Positions 35,068-43,431 are shown, counted from the stretch's first letter. The stretch: 64,000 bases of DNA from Candidatus Gastranaerophilales bacterium (GCA_944324315.1 CALUVW010000003.1:44805-108804); one strand, 5' to 3'. A program made the numbers and translations. The notes: generated from the sequence alone by a model not told the origin.

Positions 35068-35814
35068 TTATTCCATAATGTATAAAGGAGAGCAACCCCA
35101 GCCAGAACCTGAGGTACAGTCTTGTTGAAAATTATCGCGTGTAATTTGGGTGCATGAATGCGGGCAGGCACATCCGTTTACTGAGTTTCCTGTTTCGTTG
35201 GTCCAGAAAACTGGAGAAAACTGGTTATCTTTTATAAAGAAATAAAAAATATCTCTGCCGACAGTATTAGGTTTTTTGTAACCGTTCACGTCTATAAAAA
35301 CTTCATGTGTACAATTAAAATTTATTAATGCACCGTCTGGCAATAAAAATGTTAAAATTCCGTAGCCTCTTGTTCCACCACCATTTGATCTCAACGGTTT
35401 CCCTGTTTTATCAAACCATTCTTCGTCTTTATGCCAGTGTACATTTGAATTTTGGGGCATATTATCAATATTGTAATCCTGATTATTTGATATTACATCA
35501 CATTTTATCCCTGCGTCGATTGATTTTAATTCTTTTCCTATTGCACAAACAAAATATGGCATTTCTTTTGATTCGTACAAGGATGGAGTAATCAGCAAAT
35601 CATTTTTTGCATATACCAGTTGAATTGCCTGTGCAATAGCTGAATACTGCTTTTTAAACATTGCTTTAAATTGTTTATCTTGAGTTTTATTAATAACTGA
35701 GGGTAAAGTTACAGCAGCAATGACTCCAATAATAGCGAGTGTTATTAAAATTTCTGCTAATGTAAAACCATTCTCTGTTGAGGATATCTTATTTTTGATA
35801 AATATATTTATCAT
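35068..35814 (-). CDS. Type IV pseudopilin-like protein, divergent from an XRE gene
   Basis: 248 aa. Leader MINIFIKNKISSTENG, then FTLAEILITLAIIGVIAAVT (Gly at -1, Glu5). C-terminal IDVNGYKKPNTVGRDIFYFF is the shared motif. Cys-rich tail VNGCACPHSCTQITRDNFQQ, then DCTSGSGWGC. No Shine-Dalgarno; TATAAT (35821-35826) lies 6 nt before the ATG. A perfect palindrome GATAAATATATTTATC (35797-35812) sits inside codons 1-6. Divergent from the XRE regulator at 35868 with only 53 bp between, which may control it. Confidence 0.86.
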   Translation of the reverse strand: MINIFIKNKISSTENGFTLAEILITLAIIGVIAAVTLPSVINKTQDKQFKAMFKKQYSAIAQAIQLVYAKNDLLITPSLYESKEMPYFVCAIGKELKSIDAGIKCDVISNNQDYNIDNMPQNSNVHWHKDEEWFDKTGKPLRSNGGGTRGYGILTFLLPDGALINFNCTHEVFIDVNGYKKPNTVGRDIFYFFIKDNQFSPVFWTNETGNSVNGCACPHSCTQITRDNFQQDCTSGSGWGCSPLYIME

Positions 35815-35860
35815 AATTATATTATATCTAATAGTCTAATAATTGTCAATTCTTTAGAAT
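35797..35860. promoter_or_regulatory. Divergent promoter region with a 16-bp palindrome
   Basis: GATAAATATATTTATC at 35797-35812 overlaps the first codons of the pseudopilin. TATAAT (35821-35826, minus strand) and TAGAAT (35855-35860, plus strand) stand 6 and 7 nt from the two start codons. A direct repeat TCTAATAGTCTAATAA lies at 35827-35842. Confidence 0.5.
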
Positions 35861-35867
35861 AATAAAT

Positions 35868-36083
35868 ATGATTAATGAACGTTTAAAAACTTTGGGCTTA
35901 AATATCAAATTTGCGAGAATGAAAAAGGGGATGTCTCAGGAAGAACTTGCAGAGCGTGTTGATACTTCCAGAATAACTATAAGTTTCATAGAGACTGCAC
36001 GACAAAATCCTACTATACTTAAAGTTATTGATATAGCAAAAGCTCTGGATGTTGACATAAATGAATTGACAAAATCCGTTTAA
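35868..36083 (+). CDS. XRE-family HTH regulator next to a pseudopilin
   Basis: 71 aa, HTH only: LKTLGLNIKFARMKKGMSQE, then ELAERVDTSRITISFIETAR and NPTILKVIDIAKALDVDINE. No Shine-Dalgarno before the ATG; TAGAAT ends 7 nt upstream, so the mRNA may be leaderless. Divergent from the pseudopilin at 35068. A second XRE/pseudopilin divergent pair is at 62351-63463. Confidence 0.88.
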   Translation: MINERLKTLGLNIKFARMKKGMSQEELAERVDTSRITISFIETARQNPTILKVIDIAKALDVDINELTKSV

Positions 36084-36099
36084 AAGTAGGTTGTAGTTC

Positions 36100-36846
36100 T
36101 TACATTATATTATCTAATCCGTATATAAAATCATTATTTTCATAAATATGTTTAATAGCTAACATAACGCCTTGCATATAGCATTTTCTGTCCATAGAAT
36201 CATGTCTTATTGTCATAATCTGGCCGGATGATCCAAAAATAACTTCTTGAGATGCGATGTAGCCTGGCATTCTGACAGAATGGATATGAATGTTTGAATA
36301 TGAATTACCGCCTCTTGCCCCTTTTATTGTTTCTGTTTCAGGGCAATTGCCATTTGTAAAATCTTCTTTAACCTCCGCCATCATAGCAGCTGTTTTAATA
36401 GCAGTTCCTGAGGGGGCATCTTTTTTCTGGTTGTGATGAAGTTCAATAATTTCCGCATTATCAAAGTATTTGGAAGCCTGACGCGCAAACATCATCATCA
36501 AAACTGCTCCTGTTGAAAAATTCGGCGCTATCAAACAGCCTGTATTTTTTTCTTTTGATAAAGTGTTCAATTCCATAATTTGTGCATCAGTCAAACCTGT
36601 TGTGCCGATTACGATTTTTATTCCGTTATTAAGGCAGTATTTTGCATTTTCAAAAATTGATTTTGGCTGGGTAAAATCAACTAATATATCAATTTGACAG
36701 GATTTATGTGCTTCTTCGATAGTTCTAAATTCTGCACCTGCTATATCAATTTTTGCAGCGAGTTCTGTGTCAGGACAACTCTCAACTGTCTGAACAACTT
36801 CTTTTCCCATTTTCCCTAAAGCACCGCATACTGCAACTTTTATCAT
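36100..36846 (-). CDS. dapB: 4-hydroxy-tetrahydrodipicolinate reductase
   Basis: 248 aa. NAD(P)H-dependent step of DAP/lysine synthesis. MIKVAVCGALGKMGKEVVQT (nucleotide-binding GxxGxMG), VIGTTGLTDAQI, APNFSTGAVLMMMFA and the catalytic ELHHNQKKDAPSGTAIKTA with HHxxKxDAPSGTA. Length and motifs are normal. AAGGAG precedes the ATG. Confidence 0.96.
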   Translation of the reverse strand: MIKVAVCGALGKMGKEVVQTVESCPDTELAAKIDIAGAEFRTIEEAHKSCQIDILVDFTQPKSIFENAKYCLNNGIKIVIGTTGLTDAQIMELNTLSKEKNTGCLIAPNFSTGAVLMMMFARQASKYFDNAEIIELHHNQKKDAPSGTAIKTAAMMAEVKEDFTNGNCPETETIKGARGGNSYSNIHIHSVRMPGYIASQEVIFGSSGQIMTIRHDSMDRKCYMQGVMLAIKHIYENNDFIYGLDNIM

Positions 36847-36880
36847 AAATTTTTCTCCTTATTTTAATTCTGCGTTCCCT

Positions 36881-36939
36881 GTCATCCTGAATTTATTTCA
36901 GGATCTCAATCAGATTCTGAAACAAGTTCAGAATGACAA
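36881..36939. repeat. Family-A hairpin repeat, two opposite units
   Basis: First unit GTCATCCTGAATTTATTTCA then GGATCTC (C/G variant). Second unit, reversed, is GATTCTGAAACAAGTTCAGA then ATGAC (T/A variant). The stem-closing pair differs between units in a compensatory way. Confidence 0.8.
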
Positions 36940-37019
36940 TTATAGACAGGAAATTTCAAAATATATAAATATATTCTTAACTTTATCATAAACAAAATTT
37001 TTCTGTGGTAGAATAAAAA

Positions 37020-37074
37020 GTGAAGCGTAAAAGTAATACTTTTCACTCTTCACTCTTCACGCTTCACTTTTCAC
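37020..37074. repeat. Heptamer (CTTCACN) repeat array with inverted arm
   Basis: GTGAAGCGTAAAAG faces ACTTTTCACTCTTCACTC and then TTCACGCTTCACTTTTCAC. About five heptamer units, with an inverted GTGAAGCG arm on the left. It lies directly upstream of the PC4-like gene. The same heptamer arrays lie inside priA (37404-37434) and ileS (54114-54143). Confidence 0.8.
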
Positions 37075-37095
37075 ATAATAATAAGGAGAGAAATT

Positions 37096-37332
37096 ATGTC
37101 AGATGCAAAACTTTTAGCGGCTATTGAAAGAAGCGAAACAGAACAGTTACAGATTTCAATAAGCGAATACAAAGGCAAGAGCTATCTTAATATGAGAATA
37201 TTCTATACAACAGATGGCGGTTCAACCTGGCTTCCGACAAAGAAGGGGGTAACTTTTACTCCAGATCAGCTTGATTTGTTGGAAGAAGCTATTCAGGACG
37301 CACGCAAAGAATTTATGGCAGAAGAAGTTTAG
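37096..37332 (+). CDS. PC4/Sub1-like single-stranded-DNA-binding protein
   Basis: 78 aa. Matches the transcriptional coactivator p15 (PC4) fold: ISEYKGKSYLNMRIFYTTDG, then STWLPTKKGVTFTPDQLDLL and EEAIQDARKEF. The beta-sheet face ending in LPTKKGVTF and the C-terminal helix are typical. Bacterial PC4-like proteins bind ssDNA as dimers. AAGGAGAG precedes the ATG. priA starts 42 bp further on the same strand; linkage of an ssDNA-binding protein and the restart helicase is suggestive. Confidence 0.85.
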   Translation: MSDAKLLAAIERSETEQLQISISEYKGKSYLNMRIFYTTDGGSTWLPTKKGVTFTPDQLDLLEEAIQDARKEFMAEEV

Positions 37333-37374
37333 ATGGTAAGGGTGAAGTGAAAATAGATTTTAAGGGAATTTAAT

Positions 37375-39645
37375 ATGGTTAAAAATTTAACGGATAATGA
37401 ACGCTCTTCACTCTTCACCCTTCACTCTTCACCCAAATACGCATCCGCACTTGTTAATATTAAAGCTCTCGGGGTTAAGACATTCAGCTACCTTATACCT
37501 GATGAGATGAGAGATAAAATTCAAATCGGACAGGCTCTGCTTGTCCCTTTTGGCAGACAGGGACTGATTAATGCTTTTTGTGTCGGGTTTTCCGATTACC
37601 TGCCGGGGGATTTCAAGGTAAAAAAAATCAGCAAAATCCTTGATGAAACACCGCTTTTTTCAATTGATTATTTAAAACTTTTGGAATGGGTTGCAAATTA
37701 CTATTGCTGTGATTTGGTAACGGTTTTGAATGCTGCAATCCCAATGAAACTTATTGAAAAAGCTTCAAAAACAGAACAGCTGATTGAATTTGTAAAATTT
37801 GACGGGGCTACAAAACGGCAGATGCAGGTGCTTGAACTGCTTGAAAAATCAGGCAAAATGCCGCTTATTTTGTTTGAAAAATATGCAAAAACAACCCGTG
37901 CAACAATTAAAAAACTTGAGCAGGCGGGTTGTGTAAAACTTATTCAGGAAGAATTATACCGAAATCCGCTTGATATTTTAAATATAACGGAGCGCGAACC
38001 CTTGTTTGAATTGTCAGGCGATCAAAAAGTTGTTTATGAAGGCATCAAAAATAAGATAGGATTAAACCTCTCACCATACCCCTCTGAGCTCCTTCTTCAT
38101 GGCGTTACCGCATCCGGAAAAACAGAAGTTTATTTCAAGCTTATTGAAGATACGATAAAAGCCGGTAAAAATGTTCTTTTTCTTGCCCCTGAAATTGCAC
38201 TTGCGTCACAGTTGACCAAACGGCTTGCAAAAAAATTCGGGACAAAAGATGTTGCAATCTGGCACAGCAGTATATCAGACGGTGAAAGGTATGATGTGTG
38301 GCAAAAACTTTATAAAGATGAGATAAAAATCCTTGCCGGTGCGCGCTCCGCTGTTTTTGCGCCTCTGAAAAATATCGGTTTGATAATAATTGATGAGGAG
38401 CATGAAAGCGCATATAAACAAACAACTCCTGCACCGCGCTATGATGCGCGTGTTGTTGCAAGAAAACTTGCGCAATTCCATAACTGTCCGCTTCTTTTAG
38501 GCTCTGCAACTCCTGATATTTCAACATATTACAGAGCTTTAAATTCAGATAGTCTTTTTTTATTTAATAAACGCTATAATGATGCAAAAGTTCCGCCGGT
38601 TACCGTTATAAATATGCAGGAGCACGGCCGTGCAGCTTATAGAAATATTATTTCAGTTCCTCTTCAGACAGAAATTAAAGAAACTTTATCAAAAGGACAG
38701 CAGGTAATTTTGCTTATCAACAGACGCGGGTTTTCAACATTTACCCAGTGTCAGGCATGCGGGCATGTTATTCAATGTCCGAATTGCGCAATTCCGATGA
38801 TATGGCATTCAAAAGACCAGATGCTAAAATGCCACTACTGCAACCACGTGGAATATTTCCCTGATGTCTGCCCGGAATGCGGATCTGACGCATTTAGAAA
38901 CAGCGGAACAGGTACACAGAAAATCGAACAGTATATAAAAGAGCTTTTCCCTGAAAATACAGTCGAACGCATAGACAGTGATATTCTTGTAAGAAAAGGC
39001 GAACATATCAGATTATTAGAAAAATTTCAGCGCAAAGATATTGATATATTAGTCGGAACACAGATGATTGCGAAAGGTTTGGATAACCCGAATGTTACAC
39101 TTGTCGGTGTAATTTCCGCTGATGCAAGTTTCAATCTGCCGGATTTCAGGGCATCGGAACGCGGTTTTCAACTTCTTACACAGGTCGCCGGACGTGCAGG
39201 CAGGGGAGAGTTTGCAGGAAAAGTTTTGTTTCAAACTTATAACCCTGACTTTTATGCACTGGAAAGTGCAAAATCCCAAAATTACAGAGAGTTTTATGAT
39301 ACAGAAATTACGGCGCGGGAGGAATTTGACTACCCGCCATTCAGCCAGATTATAAGACTTGTTTTAAGCTCTATAAATAACTTTCGTGCAGAAAAATCCG
39401 CACAGGAAATTGCTCTGCGGCTTTGTACGATGATTGAAAAATTTGGGATATCAGAGCGTCTGGAAGTTCTCGGCCCGACTCCATGTGTTATTGAAAGAAT
39501 TAACAGCCAGTACCGGTTTCAAATTTTAATAAAAAATAAACTTGATGAAAAAGGGCATAAATTTATTTCTAGCTTTTTAAATAAAATTACTTTGCCAAAA
39601 GATATAAAAATGATTGTAGACGTTGATCCGTTGGATATTTTATAA
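37375..39645 (+). CDS. priA: Primosomal replication-restart helicase PriA, with repeat-derived N-terminus
   Basis: 756 aa. Restarts stalled replication forks. Walker A GVTASGKTEVY, DEAH-type IIDEEHESAYKQ, GSATPDISTYYRA, INRRGFSTFTQCQACGHVIQ with the zinc-binding Cys (CQACGHVIQCPNC and CHYCNHVEYFPDVCPECGS), and AGRAGRGEFAGKVLFQTYNP. Normal PriA sequence begins at about residue 22 (YASALVNIKALGVKTFSYLI). Residues 10-20 (RSSLFTLHSSP) are coded by the heptamer repeat at 37404-37434. No other start codon lies close downstream, so the repeat peptide is part of the protein. AAGGGA precedes the ATG. Confidence 0.95.
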   Translation: MVKNLTDNERSSLFTLHSSPKYASALVNIKALGVKTFSYLIPDEMRDKIQIGQALLVPFGRQGLINAFCVGFSDYLPGDFKVKKISKILDETPLFSIDYLKLLEWVANYYCCDLVTVLNAAIPMKLIEKASKTEQLIEFVKFDGATKRQMQVLELLEKSGKMPLILFEKYAKTTRATIKKLEQAGCVKLIQEELYRNPLDILNITEREPLFELSGDQKVVYEGIKNKIGLNLSPYPSELLLHGVTASGKTEVYFKLIEDTIKAGKNVLFLAPEIALASQLTKRLAKKFGTKDVAIWHSSISDGERYDVWQKLYKDEIKILAGARSAVFAPLKNIGLIIIDEEHESAYKQTTPAPRYDARVVARKLAQFHNCPLLLGSATPDISTYYRALNSDSLFLFNKRYNDAKVPPVTVINMQEHGRAAYRNIISVPLQTEIKETLSKGQQVILLINRRGFSTFTQCQACGHVIQCPNCAIPMIWHSKDQMLKCHYCNHVEYFPDVCPECGSDAFRNSGTGTQKIEQYIKELFPENTVERIDSDILVRKGEHIRLLEKFQRKDIDILVGTQMIAKGLDNPNVTLVGVISADASFNLPDFRASERGFQLLTQVAGRAGRGEFAGKVLFQTYNPDFYALESAKSQNYREFYDTEITAREEFDYPPFSQIIRLVLSSINNFRAEKSAQEIALRLCTMIEKFGISERLEVLGPTPCVIERINSQYRFQILIKNKLDEKGHKFISSFLNKITLPKDIKMIVDVDPLDIL
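37404..37434 (+). repeat. Heptamer array inside the priA reading frame
   Basis: Four units CTTCACT, CTTCACC, CTTCACT, CTTCACC, preceded by CT. Translated as S-S-L-F-T-L-H-S-S-P. An inverted GGGTGAAGTGA at 37340-37350 upstream of the start could pair with it across the Shine-Dalgarno and ATG. Confidence 0.85.
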
Positions 39646-39687
39646 ATTATTTATTCTAAAATTATCTTTATTATTTTTTTTGAATGT

Positions 39688-39745
39688 TAACAAATGTAAC
39701 AATAATTTGCACGTGTGAAATTTGAGATTTTCAAAATACTTTATA
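39688..39745 (+). promoter_or_regulatory. Composite promoter element shared with 4009-4066
   Basis: TAACAAATGTAA (39688-39699) and AATACTTTATA (39735-39745), 47 bp start to start, exactly as upstream of 4099. Confidence 0.55.
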
Positions 39746-39783
39746 GATGTAAGAAACAATGAATAAATATAAGGAGAGATGAG

Positions 39784-40107
39784 ATGACTTTTTTAGCGAT
39801 TGATGCACAGAAAAATTTATTTACATTGCAGAAAAGCCAGCTGCAATTTGAACAAACACTTGTAATGAGTAGAGCAAACTATATTACCAAGTTAATGGGT
39901 AATAGAGCTGATGAATTGGGCGATGATGTGGATTTAGAAGATGATCCGACCTATGTTCAATTACAACAGGAAGAGTCATATTTAGAGACACGTCAAGATA
40001 CATTAGACTCACAAATAAGTTTGATGGAAAATGAGATTTCAAGTTTGAAAAACCTTGTAACAAGTAACATTAAGACTTCTTGTACATTGAACCTTATAGG
40101 CAGCTAG
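39784..40107 (+). CDS. Small coiled-coil protein, unknown
   Basis: 107 aa: MTFLAIDAQKNLFTLQKSQL, QFEQTLVMSRANYITKLMGN, then an acidic stretch DELGDDVDLEDDPTYVQLQQ and a coiled-coil LETRQDTLDSQISLMENEIS. The architecture (short hydrophobic N-terminus, Gln-rich helix, terminal coiled coil) is like the ends of the 631-aa protein at 56438 and may belong to the same envelope or appendage system (inference). AAGGAGAG precedes the ATG. Has the composite promoter at 39688-39745. Confidence 0.72.
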   Translation: MTFLAIDAQKNLFTLQKSQLQFEQTLVMSRANYITKLMGNRADELGDDVDLEDDPTYVQLQQEESYLETRQDTLDSQISLMENEISSLKNLVTSNIKTSCTLNLIGS

Positions 40108-40137
40108 GGAGTTTATCCGCAAGGATAGCCTCTAAGG

Positions 40138-40968
40138 TTAACCATTAAACAACTCAACGGTATTAAGCATTAAAGATGCTATAGTCATCGGGCCTACACC
40201 GCCCGGTACGGGTGAAATATAAGCGGTGATTTTTGAGACATTTTCAAAATCAACGTCACCGCGAACTTTCCCGTTCTCATCTTTATAAATTCCCACATCA
40301 ACAACAACACAATCAGATTTTAACATTTTTTCCCCTATAACTTTTTTCCCTACTGCTGATACGATTATGTCAGCAGTTTTTGTTATTTCGGAGAGATTTT
40401 CTGTATGACTATGGCACATTGTAACTGTTGCATTTCTCTTTAAAAGCATTTGTGCAACCGGCTTCCCGACCAAATTAGAACGACCTATTACAACAACGTG
40501 TTTACCATCAACGTCAATATTGTATTCATCCAGTAACAATAAAATACCTTTTGGAGTACAAGGGTATACATAAGGTTCTTCTCCTGCAAAAAGTTTACCA
40601 AGGTTATACGGAGTCAATCCATCAACATCTTTTTGAGGAGAAATAGTATCAATAATCCTGAATTTATTGATATGTTCAGGAAGCGGAAGCTGTACCAGAA
40701 TTGCCGTAATACTTTTGTCGTTGTTTAATTCTTTAATTTTAGAAAGAAGTTCTGTTTCTGTGACATTTGACGGATACTCTATTACAAGAGAATTAATTCC
40801 TAAATTTTCTGCTGTTTTCTTCTTGTTTCGAACATAAATTGCACTTGCCGGATCATTCCCTGCAAGAATAACAGCAAGAGTGGGTTTTTGCGGCATATTA
40901 TCCAATTTTGCCTTTAAATCCAAAAAAATTTTATCTCTTAATTTTTTACCGTCTAAAATTACTGTCAT
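40138..40968 (-). CDS. folD: Methylene-THF dehydrogenase/cyclohydrolase
   Basis: 276 aa. Bifunctional C1 enzyme converting methylene-THF to formyl-THF. Signature regions: YVRNKKKTAENLGINSLVIE with catalytic Lys, VQLPLPEHINKFRIIDTISP, PQKDVDGLTPYNLGKL, VVIGRSNLVGKPVAQMLLKR (NADP site), and PVPGGVGPMTIASLMLNTVE. Last gene of the rplI-MetE-like-CooC-like-folD unit, with only 5 bp to the CooC-like gene. Confidence 0.96.
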   Translation of the reverse strand: MTVILDGKKLRDKIFLDLKAKLDNMPQKPTLAVILAGNDPASAIYVRNKKKTAENLGINSLVIEYPSNVTETELLSKIKELNNDKSITAILVQLPLPEHINKFRIIDTISPQKDVDGLTPYNLGKLFAGEEPYVYPCTPKGILLLLDEYNIDVDGKHVVVIGRSNLVGKPVAQMLLKRNATVTMCHSHTENLSEITKTADIIVSAVGKKVIGEKMLKSDCVVVDVGIYKDENGKVRGDVDFENVSKITAYISPVPGGVGPMTIASLMLNTVELFNG

Positions 40969-40973
40969 TGCAC

Positions 40974-41726
40974 CTACTCTCTAACTTGAGGAAGATTTAA
41001 TCTGAAATAAAATTGTTTTACTGCATCCTGGACGGTTAAAGATTCCCTATCCATTGAATGTGTTTTTAATTCATCATCAATTGGTATTATACCAAGAACA
41101 TCCAAATCATAACGTTTTAAAAATTCGTAAATTGAAGTTAAATTAGTGTTATCTGCTTTGTTAATTACAACTCCTATTTGATTTCCGGCAGCATATTTTG
41201 AACTAAATTCTTCTATACGTTTTGCAAGATGCGCACTCTCATCTGTCGGGTTTGCAATAATAAGTGTAGTGTCAATATCTGTATCCACAAGCTGATTTAG
41301 ATATTTTAAATCAAATTCGCAGTCAAAAATTACGATATCATATCTTTCAATAAGTTTTAACACCGCATCATTAATCTGTCCGGTAATCGGGCATCTGCAA
41401 TCCTTTGAGCCAACAAACCATGATACAATAATATCAACATTTTCATCAAGTGAAACAACAATATCTTCCATTGCCCACTCGACAAACTCCTGCTTCGACA
41501 TCCCTTCAGGAATACCTGTTTTATACTCATGTTTCCCGCTTCTTATGCCATAGATTGTATTTCTGATATCAAGCCCGAAACTGTGCCCGAGTTCCCCTGT
41601 CAAATCATTATCAAAAAGAAGAATTGATTTTTCAGGGAAATATTCCTGAAAAATTCTCAAAAAAGCTTTTGTAATAGTTGTTTTACCGCTTCCGCTTTTA
41701 CCTGTTAATGCAAGTTTAAATGTCAA
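40974..41726 (-). CDS. CooC-like nickel-insertion-type P-loop ATPase
   Basis: 250 aa. SIMIBI-class ATPase with deviant Walker A TGKSGSGKTTITKAF (the signature Lys and GKT present). DNDLTGELGHSFGLDIRNTI follows, as in CooC/MinD. The metal-binding-type CxC motif appears as DCRCPITGQIND (CooC proteins use a CxC to bind Ni at the dimer interface). FDCEFDLKYLNQLVDTDIDT and VVINKADNTN complete the fold. CooC matures CO dehydrogenase or acetyl-CoA synthase; here a MetE-like methyltransferase and folD flank it, with no CODH gene in the window. Target uncertain. Overlaps the MetE-like gene by 4 nt. Confidence 0.8.
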   Translation of the reverse strand: MTFKLALTGKSGSGKTTITKAFLRIFQEYFPEKSILLFDNDLTGELGHSFGLDIRNTIYGIRSGKHEYKTGIPEGMSKQEFVEWAMEDIVVSLDENVDIIVSWFVGSKDCRCPITGQINDAVLKLIERYDIVIFDCEFDLKYLNQLVDTDIDTTLIIANPTDESAHLAKRIEEFSSKYAAGNQIGVVINKADNTNLTSIYEFLKRYDLDVLGIIPIDDELKTHSMDRESLTVQDAVKQFYFRLNLPQVRE

Positions 41727-42826
41727 ATTTTATACCTTTCTTTCAAACTATCAGATAATTGTTTTGTTAAATCCATTGCTTTATGAGCAAGGTTTTCACT
41801 TAGTGAGCCTGCCCCGCAGGAGGGAGTTACCAGAGAATTATCTATAATAATTTTCTCATCAATACCTTTTTTCGTCAAATATTTAATAGCTTTTTCAAAA
41901 ACCGCAATCATGTTGGACAAATCAGTTTTTTCTAAAATTTCGGGATGAAGTGTTGGAACAATTCCCCAGGCAATTTTTCTTCCATGTTCAAGATAAATTT
42001 TTAAATCTTTGCTAAATAGACTTAGATTTTGTGCAAATGCATAAGCATCAAGGTTAATAATATCAACTCCGGCATCAATCGGTACTTTCCAATCACATTT
42101 TCCGCAACAATGGATTGCACTCATAGCACCGTTAGATTTTATTATATCAGATATTTCTTTTATCATGTTTTTTACTTCGTCATTAGAAATTGTGATATAA
42201 GCAGAGGTTCCGAGTTGTGAGATTGAAGGCTCATCAATAAATATTATCGGAGTAGTTTCAGGACTTGCACATTTTATTTCCTGAATTTGCCATAGAGCTT
42301 TTAATGTAAGAGTTTTAACAATAATTTCTCTTAATGTTTCATCGTAAAAAGCACATTTTCCCGTTTTGTCAACAAGAGTAGTTGCTAGTGTAAACGGACC
42401 GACAATCTGACCTTTAGCATAAGCGGGTTTTGTGTCCTTAACAATTTTTATAAATTCAGGGAAAGCAGAGGAATTTATATTGCTTACAGCATATTTATTC
42501 AAAAGTTTGATTGCATGGTTTTGCACGCTATGACAGTTTGATAATATAGTTTCGTAATCTTCAAAAAACTGTTCCATATCTGCAAAAAATTTATCGCTTT
42601 CAGTTTCAAGATATGATTTCCCTGTGTTTTCATCAATAAAAAACGAAGGCATATTTTCCAGAAATTGAAAAATCATGTCTTCGTTTTTGCTAATTTTTGT
42701 TAATTGCGGCCAGAACGGAATTTTGTTGAAGTCTTTTTTTACAAGTTCCATTGCTTTTTCTAAATTGATGTGAGGCAAAGATCCAATTGCTAAGCATTCA
42801 AGGGTCAATTTAGAATTTTCAGCCAT
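41723..42826 (-). CDS. MetE C-terminal-like / core-MetE methyltransferase
   Basis: 367 aa, half the size of MetE. Resembles the catalytic Zn domain of cobalamin-independent methionine synthase and the UROD-like superfamily: CLAIGSLPHINLEKAMELVK at the start, IIFIDEPSISQLGTSAYITI, AIHCCGKCDWKVPIDAGVDI with His and Cys like the Zn ligands, WGIVPTLHPEILEKTD and DNSLVTPSCGAGSLSENLAH where the Cys corresponds to the last Zn ligand. The N-terminal half of MetE is missing. Short core-MetE enzymes have been reported to take methyl groups from corrinoid proteins. The operon with CooC-like and folD agrees with a C1 role. Confidence 0.78.
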   Translation of the reverse strand: MAENSKLTLECLAIGSLPHINLEKAMELVKKDFNKIPFWPQLTKISKNEDMIFQFLENMPSFFIDENTGKSYLETESDKFFADMEQFFEDYETILSNCHSVQNHAIKLLNKYAVSNINSSAFPEFIKIVKDTKPAYAKGQIVGPFTLATTLVDKTGKCAFYDETLREIIVKTLTLKALWQIQEIKCASPETTPIIFIDEPSISQLGTSAYITISNDEVKNMIKEISDIIKSNGAMSAIHCCGKCDWKVPIDAGVDIINLDAYAFAQNLSLFSKDLKIYLEHGRKIAWGIVPTLHPEILEKTDLSNMIAVFEKAIKYLTKKGIDEKIIIDNSLVTPSCGAGSLSENLAHKAMDLTKQLSDSLKERYKI

Positions 42827-42833
42827 TTGCCGC

Positions 42834-43334
42834 CTATTCTTCAGTTTCTTCTACAACTTCTTCTTCAACAGATTCTTTAAGAATTTCAGAAGCTGTTACA
42901 ACAACTGCAAGTTCACATTTAACTTTAGAAGTCAATTTGATAAGCATTGTGTATTCGCCAACTTTGTTGATAGGAGCGTTCAAAGAAACATTTTTTCTGT
43001 CAACTTCTATACCTGATTTGTCTTTTAATTCTTCAGTTAATTTTTTAGTTGTAATAGTACCGAATAATTTGCCAGATTCACCTGCTTTTGCAGAAAGTTC
43101 AAGTTTAGCAAATTCTTCAATTTTCTTAGCTGTTTCTAAAGCTTCAGCGTGTAATTTTTCTTGTTTAGCTTTAATTCTAGCCAAATTCTTTTCTCTGTTT
43201 TCTAAAGCGCCTTTCGTAGCGATTTCAGCAATTGACTGCGGGAGAAGAAAGTTTCTTGCGTAACCGTCTTTTACATTAACGATGTCGCCTGCTTCTCCAA
43301 GGTTTTGAACATCTTTTTTTAATATAACCTGCAT
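42834..43334 (-). CDS. rplI: 50S ribosomal protein L9
   Basis: 166 aa. MQVILKKDVQNLGEAGDIVN, VKDGYARNFLLPQSIAEIAT is the L9 N-terminal rRNA-binding domain; a long connecting helix and the C-terminal domain (GKLFGTITTKKLTEELKDKS) follow. An acidic tail EEEVVEETEE extends beyond the usual end. First gene of a unit with the MetE-like, CooC-like and folD genes (7-bp gap), an unusual partner set for a ribosomal protein gene. Confidence 0.96.
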   Translation of the reverse strand: MQVILKKDVQNLGEAGDIVNVKDGYARNFLLPQSIAEIATKGALENREKNLARIKAKQEKLHAEALETAKKIEEFAKLELSAKAGESGKLFGTITTKKLTEELKDKSGIEVDRKNVSLNAPINKVGEYTMLIKLTSKVKCELAVVVTASEILKESVEEEVVEETEE

Positions 43335-43431
43335 TTTATATCTCCTTTTCTATTTATATCTCGCAAGTAAGCCTATCCTATAATAAACAAAACTTAATGT
43401 CGAGTATTTTTTTCGGATTGTAAAGAGGAAT

